Below, piece after piece: positions 23,735 through 31,944 of a stretch of 64,000 nt of DNA. The notes beneath the pieces are model-generated. The model did not search any database, had not been told where the DNA came from, and worked only from the letters and a program-made list of their open reading frames with translations. Source of the stretch: Conexibacter arvalis (GTDB lineage Bacteria > Actinomycetota > Thermoleophilia > Solirubrobacterales > Solirubrobacteraceae); assembly GCF_014199525.1 (NCBI RefSeq), contig NZ_JACHNU010000002.1:1-64000 (forward strand), given 5' to 3'. The position numbers and the translations under genes are program-made. How positions within the stretch are numbered: position 1 is the first letter of the stretch; each line of letters starts with the position of its first letter.

Positions 23735-24160
23735 TCAGCCGAGCGGGATGATCCCCAGCGCGTGCAGCACGCTGGCCTTGTTCCATGACGCCCAGTCCTC
23801 GACGATCAGCCCCTCGGAGTCGAAGCGGCTGATCGTGATCCCGGTCGCGGTGATGCGCTTGTGGGTCGGGCCGATCCCGAGGTAGTCGCCGGCGTGCGTG
23901 CCGATCGCGACCCAGCGGTAGGCGACGCGGTCGCCCTCGGCGACGGCGTCCTCGATCCGCGTGCTCAGATCCGGGAAGCCGCGCTTGAGCGCGGCGAGCA
24001 CGTCGCGGAAGCCCTCGCGCGTGTACTCGCCGTCGGCCGAGCGGCGGACGTAGCCGGGCGCGAACCAGCGGCCCATCTCATCCAGCCGCCCCTCGTCGTC
24101 GATCGCCCTCCAGGCGGCGAGCAGCGCGGAGCGGTTGGCCTCTGCAGCGGTCGTGCTCAT
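23735..24160 (-). CDS. SnoaL-like polyketide-cyclase-fold protein
   Basis: A 141-residue protein with a cone-shaped SnoaL/NTF2-like fold: SALLAAWRAIDDEGRLDEMGRWFAPGYVRRSADGEY, FRDVLAALKRGFPDLSTRIEDAVAEGDRVAYRWVAIGTH and ISRFDSEGLIVEDWASWN (given in parts). The family includes cyclases, dehydratases and isomerases. Its ATG overlaps the stop of the flavin reductase gene (ATGA), so it is coupled to it. A role as isomerase or hydratase in the pathway is inference. Confidence 0.82.
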   Translation of the reverse strand: MSTTAAEANRSALLAAWRAIDDEGRLDEMGRWFAPGYVRRSADGEYTREGFRDVLAALKRGFPDLSTRIEDAVAEGDRVAYRWVAIGTHAGDYLGIGPTHKRITATGITISRFDSEGLIVEDWASWNKASVLHALGIIPLG

Positions 24161-24723
24161 GCGGCCTCCCCGGCCGGTTGCAGGCGGTCGCCGTCGTAGA
24201 GGCGGCCGCCAAGGTAGACGAGCGGTGCCGCGCCGGTGGAGTCGGCGTCGACGACGCGCCCGACGAAGATCGTGTGCGTGTGGGCCGGCGTCCTCGACTC
24301 GACCTCCACCTCGAGGTGGGCGGCGGCGCCGTCCAGCAGCGGCGAGCCGCGGCGGCCGGGCCGCCAGCGCAGCGCGGCGAACTTGTCGCCGCCCGACCTG
24401 GCGAAGGCGGCCGCGACGGCGGCCTGGTCGTGCGCGAGCACGTTGACCGCGAAGTGGTCGCCGCGCAGCAGGTGCGGGTGGGTCTGCGACGACTCCGCGA
24501 CGCAGGCCATCACCGTCGGCGGCTCCAGCGAGATCGACGAGAAGGCGTTGACGGCGAGGCCGTACGGGACCCCGTCGACCGCGACCGTCACGATCGTGAC
24601 GCCGGTCGGGTAGCCGCGGTGGACCTGACGGACGGCGTCGGCGAGCGACGCGCCGGGCGCTCCGGGTGCGGGCGCGCCGGGCGCGGTCGCGGACCGGGCC
24701 GCGTCAGAGGATGACCGAGACAA
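24157..24723 (-). CDS. Flavin reductase (FMN-binding split-barrel)
   Basis: A 188-residue protein of the flavin-reductase-like family: GYPTGVTIVTVAVDGVPYGLAVNAFSSISLEPPTVMACVA is the diagnostic N-terminal split barrel, followed by LLRGDHFAVNVLA and a terminal TIFVGRVVDADS strand pair. These enzymes reduce FMN with NAD(P)H and hand it to two-component monooxygenases, here presumably the LLM proteins. The first ~25 residues are an Ala/Pro/Gly-rich extension that overlaps the end of the aldehyde dehydrogenase gene by 20 bases. Confidence 0.88.
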   Translation of the reverse strand: MSRSSSDAARSATAPGAPAPGAPGASLADAVRQVHRGYPTGVTIVTVAVDGVPYGLAVNAFSSISLEPPTVMACVAESSQTHPHLLRGDHFAVNVLAHDQAAVAAAFARSGGDKFAALRWRPGRRGSPLLDGAAAHLEVEVESRTPAHTHTIFVGRVVDADSTGAAPLVYLGGRLYDGDRLQPAGEAA

Positions 24724-26158
24724 CCTTCTCCTCCGTGTTCGCGTGCAGCCCCGCGAGGCCGAGCTCGCGGCCGATGCCGCTCGCCTTCACGCCGCCCCAC
24801 GGCAGCCGCGGGTCGGGGATACCCCAGCCGTTGACCCACACGGCGCCGGCGCGGACGCCGGCGGCGAGCCGGTGGGCGGCCGACAGGTCGCGCGTCCACA
24901 GCATCGCGACGAGGCCGTATCTCGTGTCGTTGGCGAGCGCGAGCGCCTCGGCGTCGTCGGCGAACTCGATCACCGTGCCGACCGGGCCGAAGATCTCCTC
25001 GCGCGCGATCGTGAGGTCGTTGCGACCGAGGAAGACGGTCGGCTCGACGAAGTGGCCCGGGCGGTCGATCCGGCGCCCGCCGGTCACGAGCGTCGCCCCC
25101 TCGCGCTCGCCCGCGGCGACGTAGCCGAGCACCCGCTCGCGCTGGGCGGCGTTGATCAGCGCGCCCATTCTCGTCGCGGGGTCGAACGGGTCGCCGACGG
25201 TCAGCTCGCGCGCCGCCGCGGCGAGCCGCTCGACGACCTCGTCGCGTCGGTCGCGATGGACGAGCACGCGCGAGCCGGCGGCGCAGATCTCGCCGGCGTT
25301 GGCGAACAGCGCGGCGGCGACGACCGGCAGCGCGGCGTCGAGGTCGGCGTCGGCGCGGATCACCTGCGGCGACTTGCCGCCCAGCTCCAGCGTCACCTTC
25401 TTGAACGGCGGCCCGGCGACGCGCGCGATCTCGGCGCCGACCTCCGGGCTGCCGGTGAAGGAGACCTTGTCGACGCCGGGGTGGCGGACGAGCGCCGCGC
25501 CGGCGACCGCGCCGAGCCCGGGCAGCACGTTGAGGACCCCGGCCGGGATGCCGGCCTCCGCGGCCAGCTCGGCGAGCTTGAGCGCGGTCAGCGGCGCATC
25601 CTCCGGCGGCTTGACGACGACGGTGCAGCCGGCCGCCAGCGCCGGCGCGATCTTCCAGGCGGCGATCATCGTCGGCGCGTTCCACGGCGTGATCGCCGCG
25701 ACGACGCCGACCGGCTCGCGCACGGTGTAGGAGAGGCGCGGTCTGCCGCCCATCTCCGGGACGGGGATCGTCGCGCCGTGGAGCTTGTCGGCCCAGCCGG
25801 CGAAGTGGCGGAAGGTCTCGGCGGCGGCCGGCACGTCGATCGCGCGCGGGTCGCCGACCGGCTTGCCGACCTCCAGCGCCTCCAGCGTCGCCAGCTCGTC
25901 GACGTCGCGCTCGATCAGGTCGGCGAGGCGGTTGAGCAGGCGTCCGCGCTCGGCGCCGGGCATGCGGGACCAGGGGCCGCCGTCGAACTGGCGCCGGGCG
26001 GCGGCGACGGCGGCGTCGACGTCGCGCTCGGTCGCGGACGCGACCTCGGCGATCCGCTCCTCGGTGGCCGGGTTCTCCAGCGCGAAGGCGCCGCCGTCGG
26101 CGGCGTCGCGCCACTCCCCGTCCAGATACAGCTGCGTCGCCGGCAGCCTGACCGTCAT
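24704..26158 (-). CDS. Aldehyde dehydrogenase
   Basis: A 484-residue NAD(P)-dependent aldehyde dehydrogenase. Catalytic residues are Cys292 (NAGEICAAGS), Glu258 (LELGGK) and Asn160 (TPWN). The nucleotide-binding FTGSPEVG is at residue 234 onward. It oxidises an aldehyde product to an acid. It is the first gene of the eight-gene operon running down to the VOC gene at 20171, and is preceded by operator-like copy D. The length and full motif set indicate an intact enzyme. Confidence 0.93.
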   Translation of the reverse strand: MTVRLPATQLYLDGEWRDAADGGAFALENPATEERIAEVASATERDVDAAVAAARRQFDGGPWSRMPGAERGRLLNRLADLIERDVDELATLEALEVGKPVGDPRAIDVPAAAETFRHFAGWADKLHGATIPVPEMGGRPRLSYTVREPVGVVAAITPWNAPTMIAAWKIAPALAAGCTVVVKPPEDAPLTALKLAELAAEAGIPAGVLNVLPGLGAVAGAALVRHPGVDKVSFTGSPEVGAEIARVAGPPFKKVTLELGGKSPQVIRADADLDAALPVVAAALFANAGEICAAGSRVLVHRDRRDEVVERLAAAARELTVGDPFDPATRMGALINAAQRERVLGYVAAGEREGATLVTGGRRIDRPGHFVEPTVFLGRNDLTIAREEIFGPVGTVIEFADDAEALALANDTRYGLVAMLWTRDLSAAHRLAAGVRAGAVWVNGWGIPDPRLPWGGVKASGIGRELGLAGLHANTEEKVVSVIL

Positions 26159-26186
26159 CTCCCTGCTCCCATCTCAATCACAGTGT

Positions 26187-26221
26187 CCGATTATCGATGC
26201 GTGACGTTCGTTATTGTAGCA
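26187..26221 (-). promoter_or_regulatory. Operator-like motif, copy D of five
   Basis: Read on the minus strand, CGAAC, nine bases, then CGATAATCGG. Compared with copy A the left arm CGAAC and nine of ten bases of the right arm agree, with identical spacing; the flanks do not. It lies 29-63 bases upstream of the aldehyde dehydrogenase start, in the promoter of the eight-gene operon. Confidence 0.65.
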
Positions 26222-26231
26222 CCCGTGGCCG

Positions 26232-27350
26232 TCATGCGGACGGGCGCGGAACCTCGCCGACCAGCGCCGCCGCGGCCTCGATCGCCGCCTCCTGATGGGG
26301 CTGCAGCGCCTGCCAGCCCATCGACGCGATCGGCAGCTCCCACGGGTCCTCGACCTCGGTCCGCTCGCCCGACAGCTGCTCCATCACCGCGAGGCCGCAG
26401 AACGGCGCGAGGCCGGTGTGATAGCCGCCCTCGTGGGTCATCGCCAGCCGTCCGGCGCAATGGCGCTCGGCGACCTCCATCGCATGCCGCGTCATCGTGC
26501 GGAAGGCGCCGGGGTTGAGCTGCTGGCGGCCCATCGGATCGTGCGCGCCGGCGTCGAAGCCGCAGGCGATCAGCAGCAGGTCGGGCGCGAAGGCGTCGAG
26601 CGCCGGCACGATCACCCGCTCGAACGCCGCCTCGTAGGCGCCGATCCCGCAGCCGGGCGGCAGCGGCAGGTTGAGGTTGGCCCCATGGCCGGCGCCGCCG
26701 CCGCGCTCCTCCAGCGCGCCGGAGCCCGGCGGGAAGACGTTCTCCTGGTGGAGCGAGATCGTCAGCGTCGACGGGTCCGCCCAGAAGGCCTCCTGGGCGC
26801 CGTTGCCGTGGTGGACGTCCCAGTCGACGATCGCGATCCGCTCGGCGCCGTGCTCGGCGCGCGCGTGCAGCGCCGCCAGCACGACGTTGTTGTAGATGCA
26901 GAAGCCCTTGCCCTCCGCCGCGACGGCGTGATGGCCGCAGGGGCGGATCAGCGCGTAGGCGTTCGCCACCCGGCCCGCCATCACGGCGTCGACCGCCGCG
27001 ATCGCGCCGCCGGCCGCCAGCCGCGCGATCGGCTCCGAGCCGCGGCCGACGAAGGCGTCGAAGCCGAACGGGCCGCCCTCCCCCTCCGACAGCTCCCGCG
27101 CGCGGGCGATGTGGGCGGGCGTGTGGAAGCGCTCCAGCTGCGCGTCGGTCGCCGGCGCCGGCTCGAGCTGCACCAGCTTGCCCAGCAGTCCGCTCGCGTC
27201 GATCAGGTTGCGGATCCGCCGCTTCGTCGCGGCGTGCTCGGCATGCTGCTCGCCGGGCTCGACCCAGCCGCCCGCGCGCAGCGGGCCGGTGCCTGCGCCG
27301 ATGTCATGCCAGGCGTAGCGCTCGTGCCAGACGAAACCGGTCGTTGCCAT
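26232..27350 (-). CDS. Histone deacetylase / acetylpolyamine amidohydrolase family protein
   Basis: A 372-residue zinc hydrolase of the HDAC fold. Zinc and catalytic residues are visible: RPCGHHAVAAEGKGFCIYNN (His pair), IVDWDVHHGNG (Asp and His ligands) and CGFDAGAHD (third ligand Asp). The start MATTGFVWHERYAWHD follows GAGGAA. Bacterial members deacetylate polyamines, acetoin-like or other N-acyl compounds. It follows the ABC importer genes on the same strand, behind a strong hairpin, and may deacylate the imported substrate. The metal residues are complete, so it should be active. Confidence 0.87.
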   Translation of the reverse strand: MATTGFVWHERYAWHDIGAGTGPLRAGGWVEPGEQHAEHAATKRRIRNLIDASGLLGKLVQLEPAPATDAQLERFHTPAHIARARELSEGEGGPFGFDAFVGRGSEPIARLAAGGAIAAVDAVMAGRVANAYALIRPCGHHAVAAEGKGFCIYNNVVLAALHARAEHGAERIAIVDWDVHHGNGAQEAFWADPSTLTISLHQENVFPPGSGALEERGGGAGHGANLNLPLPPGCGIGAYEAAFERVIVPALDAFAPDLLLIACGFDAGAHDPMGRQQLNPGAFRTMTRHAMEVAERHCAGRLAMTHEGGYHTGLAPFCGLAVMEQLSGERTEVEDPWELPIASMGWQALQPHQEAAIEAAAALVGEVPRPSA

Positions 27351-27367
27351 CGATTCCTCCCTCGGCG

Positions 27368-27393
27368 CGGGGCGCGCCGGACGGCGCGCCCCG
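27368..27393. terminator. Perfect 12-bp hairpin between transporter and deacetylase genes
   Basis: CGGGGCGCGCCG at 27368-27379 pairs perfectly with CGGCGCGCCCCG at 27382-27393 across two bases. It follows the substrate-binding protein stop by 17 bases. With the deacetylase gene in the same direction downstream, it may be a full or partial terminator that lowers expression of that gene relative to the transporter. Confidence 0.6.
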
Positions 27394-27409
27394 TCGCGTC
27401 TCTTCCGCT

Positions 27410-28456
27410 CTAGCCCCACTCGGGGGTGAACGCGTCCACGTTGTCCTGCTTGAGGACGCGCGGCTCGGTCAGGTCGTAGACGCTGACCGCGTCTCTCTCG
27501 ATCGCTCTGCCGTTGACGGCGTCGACGATCATCTGCGCCGCGATCTCGCCCATCTGGACGGGAAGGAGCGCCTGCGTCGAGAAGACGTCGCCGGCGGCGA
27601 TCCCCTTCACGCCCTCCCTGGAGCCGCCGTCGCCGGTGATCAGCACTCTCCCCTCGCGGCCGAGGTCCTTGACGACCTTCGCCGCCTGCACCGCCGTCGA
27701 GTCGGTCGAGGCGACGATCACGTCGGTGTTCGGCTGCGCGCGCAGCAGGTCGTTGACGACTCTCTGCCCGACGGCGCCGTCGTAGCCGTCCTCGCCGAGG
27801 CCGAGCCGCTTGTAGCCGGCGTCTCCGCCGAGCTGCTCCTCGAAGACCTTCATGCGCGTGTCGTCGAGCTGGTAGGAGCGGTCGCCGATGATCAGCAGGT
27901 AGTTGCACGGGTCGGCTCTCAGCTGCTCGCACGCCTCTCTCAACAGCTCGATCTGCCCCTCGGCGGTCGAGGAGGCCGGAATCAGCACCGAGCCGACGAC
28001 GCCCTCGACCTGCGGCTCGAGCTTCTCCGGGTCGGGGCCGATCGCCGTCTCCAGCGCGACGATCGGGATGCCGGCCTCGCGCGCGGCGGTGACGCAGGCG
28101 ACGGCGGCCGGGCCGCTGTTGCCGTTCATCACGATGCCGTTGTACTTGCCGGTCGTGACGACGTCCTGGCAGTCGGCGTTCTGTCTCTGCGCGTCGAAGC
28201 CGCCGTCGAAGATCGTCAGGCTGCCGCCGTTGGCCTCGGCGACGCTTCTGAGGCCGTTGACCTGGCCCTGGCCGAAGTCGCTGATGTCGCCCGTCAGGAA
28301 GGCGATCTTGGGCGCCGTCGCGCCGTCGGCGGTCGTCGCCGCCGCCGTCGCGCCGCTGCCGCCGTCGTCGTCGCCGGATCCGCAGCCGACGCCGAACGCG
28401 GCGATCGCCGCGATCGCGCCGACCGCCGCCAGACGCGTACCGAATGTGCTCCTCAC
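27410..28456 (-). CDS. Sugar-type ABC importer substrate-binding lipoprotein (RbsB-like)
   Basis: A 348-residue periplasmic-binding-protein type 1 lipoprotein. The N-terminus is a signal peptide ending in the lipobox FGVGCGS, then a Gly/Ser/Asp linker, then the binding domain from KIAFLTGDISDFGQGQVNGL, with VVTTGKYNGIVMNGN and DVIVASTDSTAVQAAKVV. The GTG at 28456 is chosen because AGGAGG precedes it by 6 bases and it leads straight into the signal peptide. Arginine codons are unusual for this genome: by hand count 10 of 18 are AGA or AGG. It is the third gene of the importer operon. Confidence 0.9.
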   Translation of the reverse strand: MRSTFGTRLAAVGAIAAIAAFGVGCGSGDDDGGSGATAAATTADGATAPKIAFLTGDISDFGQGQVNGLRSVAEANGGSLTIFDGGFDAQRQNADCQDVVTTGKYNGIVMNGNSGPAAVACVTAAREAGIPIVALETAIGPDPEKLEPQVEGVVGSVLIPASSTAEGQIELLREACEQLRADPCNYLLIIGDRSYQLDDTRMKVFEEQLGGDAGYKRLGLGEDGYDGAVGQRVVNDLLRAQPNTDVIVASTDSTAVQAAKVVKDLGREGRVLITGDGGSREGVKGIAAGDVFSTQALLPVQMGEIAAQMIVDAVNGRAIERDAVSVYDLTEPRVLKQDNVDAFTPEWG

Positions 28457-28509
28457 CACTGACCTCCTGGACACGCCGACACGCGGGCCGGCGTCGTTGT
28501 CGAGAACCT

Positions 28510-29520
28510 TCAGGCCCGCTTGCCGCGGCGAATCCACGCGTCGCTCCCGACCGCGAGGATGATGATCGCCCCGGTGAAGATCCGCTGGTACAGCGGATCG
28601 GTTCCGAGCAGGTTGAAGCCGTTGCCCACCAGCGCGAGCAGGAAGACGCCGAGGATCGTGCGCCAGATCGCGCCCTCGCCGCCCATCACCGAGGTCCCTC
28701 CGACGAGGACCGCGGCGATCGCGTCGAACTCGATGCCCATGCCGGTGTTGCCGTCGACCGTCAGCGTCCGGCTCGCGACCAGCACGCCGCCGAGCGCCGA
28801 GGCGAAGCCCATCAGGACGTAGGCGAGCGCGCGGACGCGGTTGACGCGCACGCCCGAGAGCCGCGCCGCCTCGGCGTTCCCGCCGACCGCGAACAGGTGC
28901 CGTCCGTAGACGGTGCGGTTGAGCAGGAAGGCGCAGAAGAGCGCGAACGCGGCGAAGATGAAGACCGATATGCGAACGTCGAGCACTCTCGGCTGCGAGA
29001 GGTTGCCGAACGAGGCGTCCGAGATCGCCACGAGGAAGCCGCCCGAGATCGCCAGCGCCAGCCCGCGGAAGACGAGCGTCGTCGCGATCGTCGCGACGAA
29101 CGGGTTGAGCCGCCCGACGGTCGCGAGCACGCCGTTGACGAGGCCGAGCGCCATGCCGGCCGTCAACGCGGCCAGCACGCCCAGCTCGGCGCCGGAGGAG
29201 TTGGTCACCTTCGCGCCGACGATCGCGGTGACGGCGAAGATCGCGCCGACCGAGAGGTCGAAGCCGCCCGCGATGATCACGAGCGTCATCCCGCAGGCGA
29301 GGATCCCGAGCGCCGCCGACTGGTCGGCGAGGTTGAGCAGGTTGCCCTTCGTCAGGAAGACGTCCGAGCTGAACGTCAGGACCAGGAAGAGCGCGATGAA
29401 CGCGAAGACGATGCCGTAGTCGCGCAGGCTGCCGACCTCGAACGAGCGCCGCGCGCCGCCGCGGGCCTGAGTGCGCGCGTCGAGCGCGGCGGTCGGGCCC
29501 TGCGGTTCGTTGGTGCTCAC
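28510..29520 (-). CDS. Sugar-type ABC importer permease (RbsC-like)
   Basis: A 336-residue permease with about 10 membrane helices, of the branched-chain/ribose type. The family signature is ILACGMTLVIIAGGFDLSVGAIFAV, and the C-terminal half has AAVLVGGTSVMGGEGAIWRTILGVFLL. The GTG start at 29520 overlaps the ATPase stop (GTGA) and is preceded by GAGGAGGAA. It forms the channel of the importer together with the flanking ATPase and lipoprotein. Confidence 0.9.
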   Translation of the reverse strand: MSTNEPQGPTAALDARTQARGGARRSFEVGSLRDYGIVFAFIALFLVLTFSSDVFLTKGNLLNLADQSAALGILACGMTLVIIAGGFDLSVGAIFAVTAIVGAKVTNSSGAELGVLAALTAGMALGLVNGVLATVGRLNPFVATIATTLVFRGLALAISGGFLVAISDASFGNLSQPRVLDVRISVFIFAAFALFCAFLLNRTVYGRHLFAVGGNAEAARLSGVRVNRVRALAYVLMGFASALGGVLVASRTLTVDGNTGMGIEFDAIAAVLVGGTSVMGGEGAIWRTILGVFLLALVGNGFNLLGTDPLYQRIFTGAIIILAVGSDAWIRRGKRA

Positions 29521-31070
29521 GCTGCTTCCTCCTCGTCGATGCCCTTGACTCGTCTGCTGGTGCCGAAGGCCGCGGTCAGCACCTTCTCGTCGGTCGCCTC
29601 GTCGCTCGAGAGCTCGGCCGCGACGCGGCCCCGGCGCATCACCAGCACCCGGTTCGCGAGGCCGAGCACCTCCTCCAGCTCGCTGGAGATCACGAGCACG
29701 GCGACGCCCTGCGCGGCGAGGCCGCGCAGCAGGTCGTAGATCGCGCTCTTGGCGCCGACGTCGACGCCGCGCGTCGGCTCGTCGGCGATCAGCACGCGCG
29801 GCGTCTTCATCAGCCACTTGGCGAGCGCGACCTTCTGCTGGTTGCCGCCGGAGAGGCTCGCGACCGGCGCGTCGGCGCCGTCGCACTTGACCCCAAGGCG
29901 CTCGATCAGCTCCCGCGCTCTGGCGCTCTCGCCGCGGCGGCGGACGACCCCGCCGCCGGCGACCAGGCGCAGGTGCGGGAGCGTGATGTTCTCGCCGACG
30001 GAGCGGAGCATCAGCAGCCCCTGCTCCTTGCGGCTCTCCGGCAGCATCGCGATCCCGGCGCGGATCGCGTCGGCCGGCGCGCGCAGCCTCAGCGCCCTGC
30101 CGTCGAGCTCGATCGTGCCGGCGTCGATCCGGTCGGCGCCGAACAGCGCCCGCGCGACCTCCGTGCGGCCGCTGCCGACGAGGCCGGCGATGCCGACGAT
30201 CTCGCCGGCGCGCAGCGTCACGTCGACGCCCTCGATCGCGCCGGCGCGGGTCAGGCCACGCGCCCGCAGCACGACCGGGGCGTCGTCGGCGGGCGGCGCC
30301 GGGTCGGGGAAGGCGACGTCGAGCGAGCGCCCCAGCATCGCCAGCACGAGGCTGTCCTGCGTCTGCTCGGAGGCCGGCCCGCTCTGCACGAAGCGGCCGT
30401 CCTTGAGGACGGTGATCGTGTCCGACAGCGCCAGCACCTCGCGCAGGAAGTGCGAGACGAAGACGATCGTCGTGCCTCTGTCGCGCAGGTCGCGCATGAT
30501 CGCGTGGAGCCGCTGCGCCTCGTCGGGCGTCAGCGGAGCGGTCGGCTCGTCCATCACGATCAGCTCGGCGTTGCGGGCGAGCGCGCGCAGGATCTCGACC
30601 TTCTGCTGGTCGGCGACGCGGAGGCTGCCGACGGGCGCGTCGGGATCGAGGTCGAAGCCGGTCCGCGCGGCGAGCGCGCGGAAGCGCTCGCGCGCCTGGC
30701 GGTCCTTCGCGACGCCGGCGCGGTGCTGCTCGCTGCCGAGGAAGACGTTGTCGAGCACCGAGCGCGCCGGGACGAGCGCCAGCTCCTGGTCGATCATCGC
30801 GATCCCGTCGCGGATCGCCTCGTGCGGGGCGCGGTAGTGGACGGCGCGGCCGCCGACGGAGACCGTGCCGCCGTCCGGCCGCACGACGCCGGCGAGGATC
30901 TTGCCGAGCGTCGACTTGCCGGCTCCGTTCTCCCCCACCAGCGCGTGGATCTCGCCGCGGCGGATCGTCACGTCGACGTCGCGCAGCGCGTGCACGCCGC
31001 CGTAGCGCTTCACCACGCCACGGGCCTCGATGTGCGGGGGCCGGTGGTCCGGCGTCCCTGTCGCAGTCAC
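29517..31070 (-). CDS. Sugar-type ABC importer ATPase, two domains (RbsA/XylG-like)
   Basis: A 517-residue protein with two fused ABC domains. The first has Walker A GENGAGKST and Walker B LIVMDEPTAPL; the second lacks a full Walker A (GLVGSGRTE) but has the signature SLSGGNQQK and LIADEPTRGVD, as is normal for this family. GTG at 31070 is chosen over an upstream in-frame codon because the preceding residues are not conserved-looking and GGGAG lies just upstream. It is the first gene of the importer operon, under operator-like copy E. Confidence 0.9.
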   Translation of the reverse strand: MTATGTPDHRPPHIEARGVVKRYGGVHALRDVDVTIRRGEIHALVGENGAGKSTLGKILAGVVRPDGGTVSVGGRAVHYRAPHEAIRDGIAMIDQELALVPARSVLDNVFLGSEQHRAGVAKDRQARERFRALAARTGFDLDPDAPVGSLRVADQQKVEILRALARNAELIVMDEPTAPLTPDEAQRLHAIMRDLRDRGTTIVFVSHFLREVLALSDTITVLKDGRFVQSGPASEQTQDSLVLAMLGRSLDVAFPDPAPPADDAPVVLRARGLTRAGAIEGVDVTLRAGEIVGIAGLVGSGRTEVARALFGADRIDAGTIELDGRALRLRAPADAIRAGIAMLPESRKEQGLLMLRSVGENITLPHLRLVAGGGVVRRRGESARARELIERLGVKCDGADAPVASLSGGNQQKVALAKWLMKTPRVLIADEPTRGVDVGAKSAIYDLLRGLAAQGVAVLVISSELEEVLGLANRVLVMRRGRVAAELSSDEATDEKVLTAAFGTSRRVKGIDEEEAA

Positions 31071-31082
31071 TCCATCACTCCC

Positions 31083-31117
31083 TGTCCGAAAAACGAACAC
31101 TTAAGTTCGATGTCTGG
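31083..31117 (+). promoter_or_regulatory. Operator-like motif, copy E of five
   Basis: CGAAC at 31094-31098, nine bases (ACTTAAGTT, six of nine identical to copy A), then CGATGTCTGG ending at 31117. The spacing is the same as in the other copies. It lies 13-47 bases upstream of the importer ATPase start. The centre ACTTAAGT is also a small palindrome. Confidence 0.6.
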
Positions 31118-31467
31118 AATCCTAAGGATGCCGGCGGCGGGCTGTCAAGGCTCCGGACGGCGAGATGCGGGATTGACCAACTCACCATCCGAGCAGGGGA
31201 AATCGCGCGCTGACGCGTCCTTCGCGCAGCACGTCACAGCCCGGTCTCTCTCCGGGTGACAGCATCCAATACTTCGATTCCCGACACCACGCGCCCGCGT
31301 AGTGGGCGGCGGCGGCGGGCGGGCCGGGCGGCGCGCGGCGGCGCGGGCGACGCGGCGGCGCGGGCGACGCGGCGGCGCGGGCGGCGCGGCAGGCGCGCCG
31401 GGCGCGACACGCGCGGGAGGCGCAGCCTGCGCGGGCCGGCACGGGCCGGCGCGACAGGCGCGGTCGC
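31118..31467. other. Gene-free GC-rich stretch
   Basis: About 350 bases between the importer promoter and the riboflavin kinase stop. It begins with less GC-rich promoter-like sequence (31118-31200) and turns into very GC-rich short repeats from about 31310 to 31450 (see the tandem repeat at 31335). I see no coding sequence with protein-like composition. Confidence 0.5.
31335..31385. repeat. Three 17-bp tandem repeats
   Basis: GCGGCGGCGCGGGCGAC occurs exactly at 31335-31351 and 31352-31368, and with one change at 31369-31385. Further degenerate GC-rich units follow. The repeat sits downstream of the riboflavin kinase gene and is not part of a gene. Confidence 0.7.
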
Positions 31468-31944
31468 TCAGCCGGGCGACACGAGCCGCCGCACCTCGGC
31501 GACGTCGGCGGCGATCTGCGCGATCAGCTCCGCCTCGCCGGCGAACGCCAGCTCCGGTCGCAGCCGGTGCAGCAGCACCACCTCCAGCTCGACGCCGTAG
31601 AGATCGCCCTCGAAGTCGAGCAGGTGGGCCTCCAGCAGCGGCTCCAGGCCGCTGCCGTAGGTCGGCCGCACGCCGATCGAGACCGCCGCGGGGCGACCGC
31701 CGGCCGTGCCGGCGTAGACGCCGAACGGCGGCAGCTGCGCCCCCGGCCCCGGCCGCAGGTTCGCGGTGGGGAAGCCGAGCAGCCGCCCGCGCCTGTCGCC
31801 CGGCACGACGACGCCGCGGACGACCGCGAGCGGCTCGATCGCCTCGCCGCCGACGGCGCCGCGGAGTGCGTGCTCGCCGGCCGCCCGCCCACCGGTCGCC
31901 GCGCCGCCCGCCGGCCGGCCGGCGGCGCGCGACGGACCGCTCAC
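31468..31944 (-). CDS. Stand-alone riboflavin kinase
   Basis: A 158-residue protein matching the C-terminal kinase domain of RibF: VVRGVVVPGDRRGRLLGFPTANL (the GxPTAN motif that holds Mg-ATP), PFGVYAGTAGGRPAAVSIGVRPTYG, LEAHLLDFEGDLYG and LRPELAFAGEAELIAQI. The FAD synthetase half found in ordinary bacterial RibF is absent. It should turn riboflavin into FMN. Its GTG overlaps the stop of the second LLM monooxygenase (GTGA), so FMN supply is coupled to an FMN-using enzyme. The first ~35 residues are Ala/Gly-rich. The housekeeping RibF is presumably elsewhere. Confidence 0.85.
   Translation of the reverse strand: MSGPSRAAGRPAGGAATGGRAAGEHALRGAVGGEAIEPLAVVRGVVVPGDRRGRLLGFPTANLRPGPGAQLPPFGVYAGTAGGRPAAVSIGVRPTYGSGLEPLLEAHLLDFEGDLYGVELEVVLLHRLRPELAFAGEAELIAQIAADVAEVRRLVSPG

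Noticed and set aside
20171-26158. Rut-type pyrimidine degradation operon
   Set aside because: The LLM protein does not begin or read like RutA, there is no RutB amidohydrolase or uracil permease, and ring-cleavage type genes are present. Only the general logic is shared.
31182-31442. Minus-strand frame of 86 codons in the gene-free stretch
   Set aside because: Composed of Ala/Arg/Pro repeats from the 17-bp tandem repeat; no ribosome site and no protein-like part.
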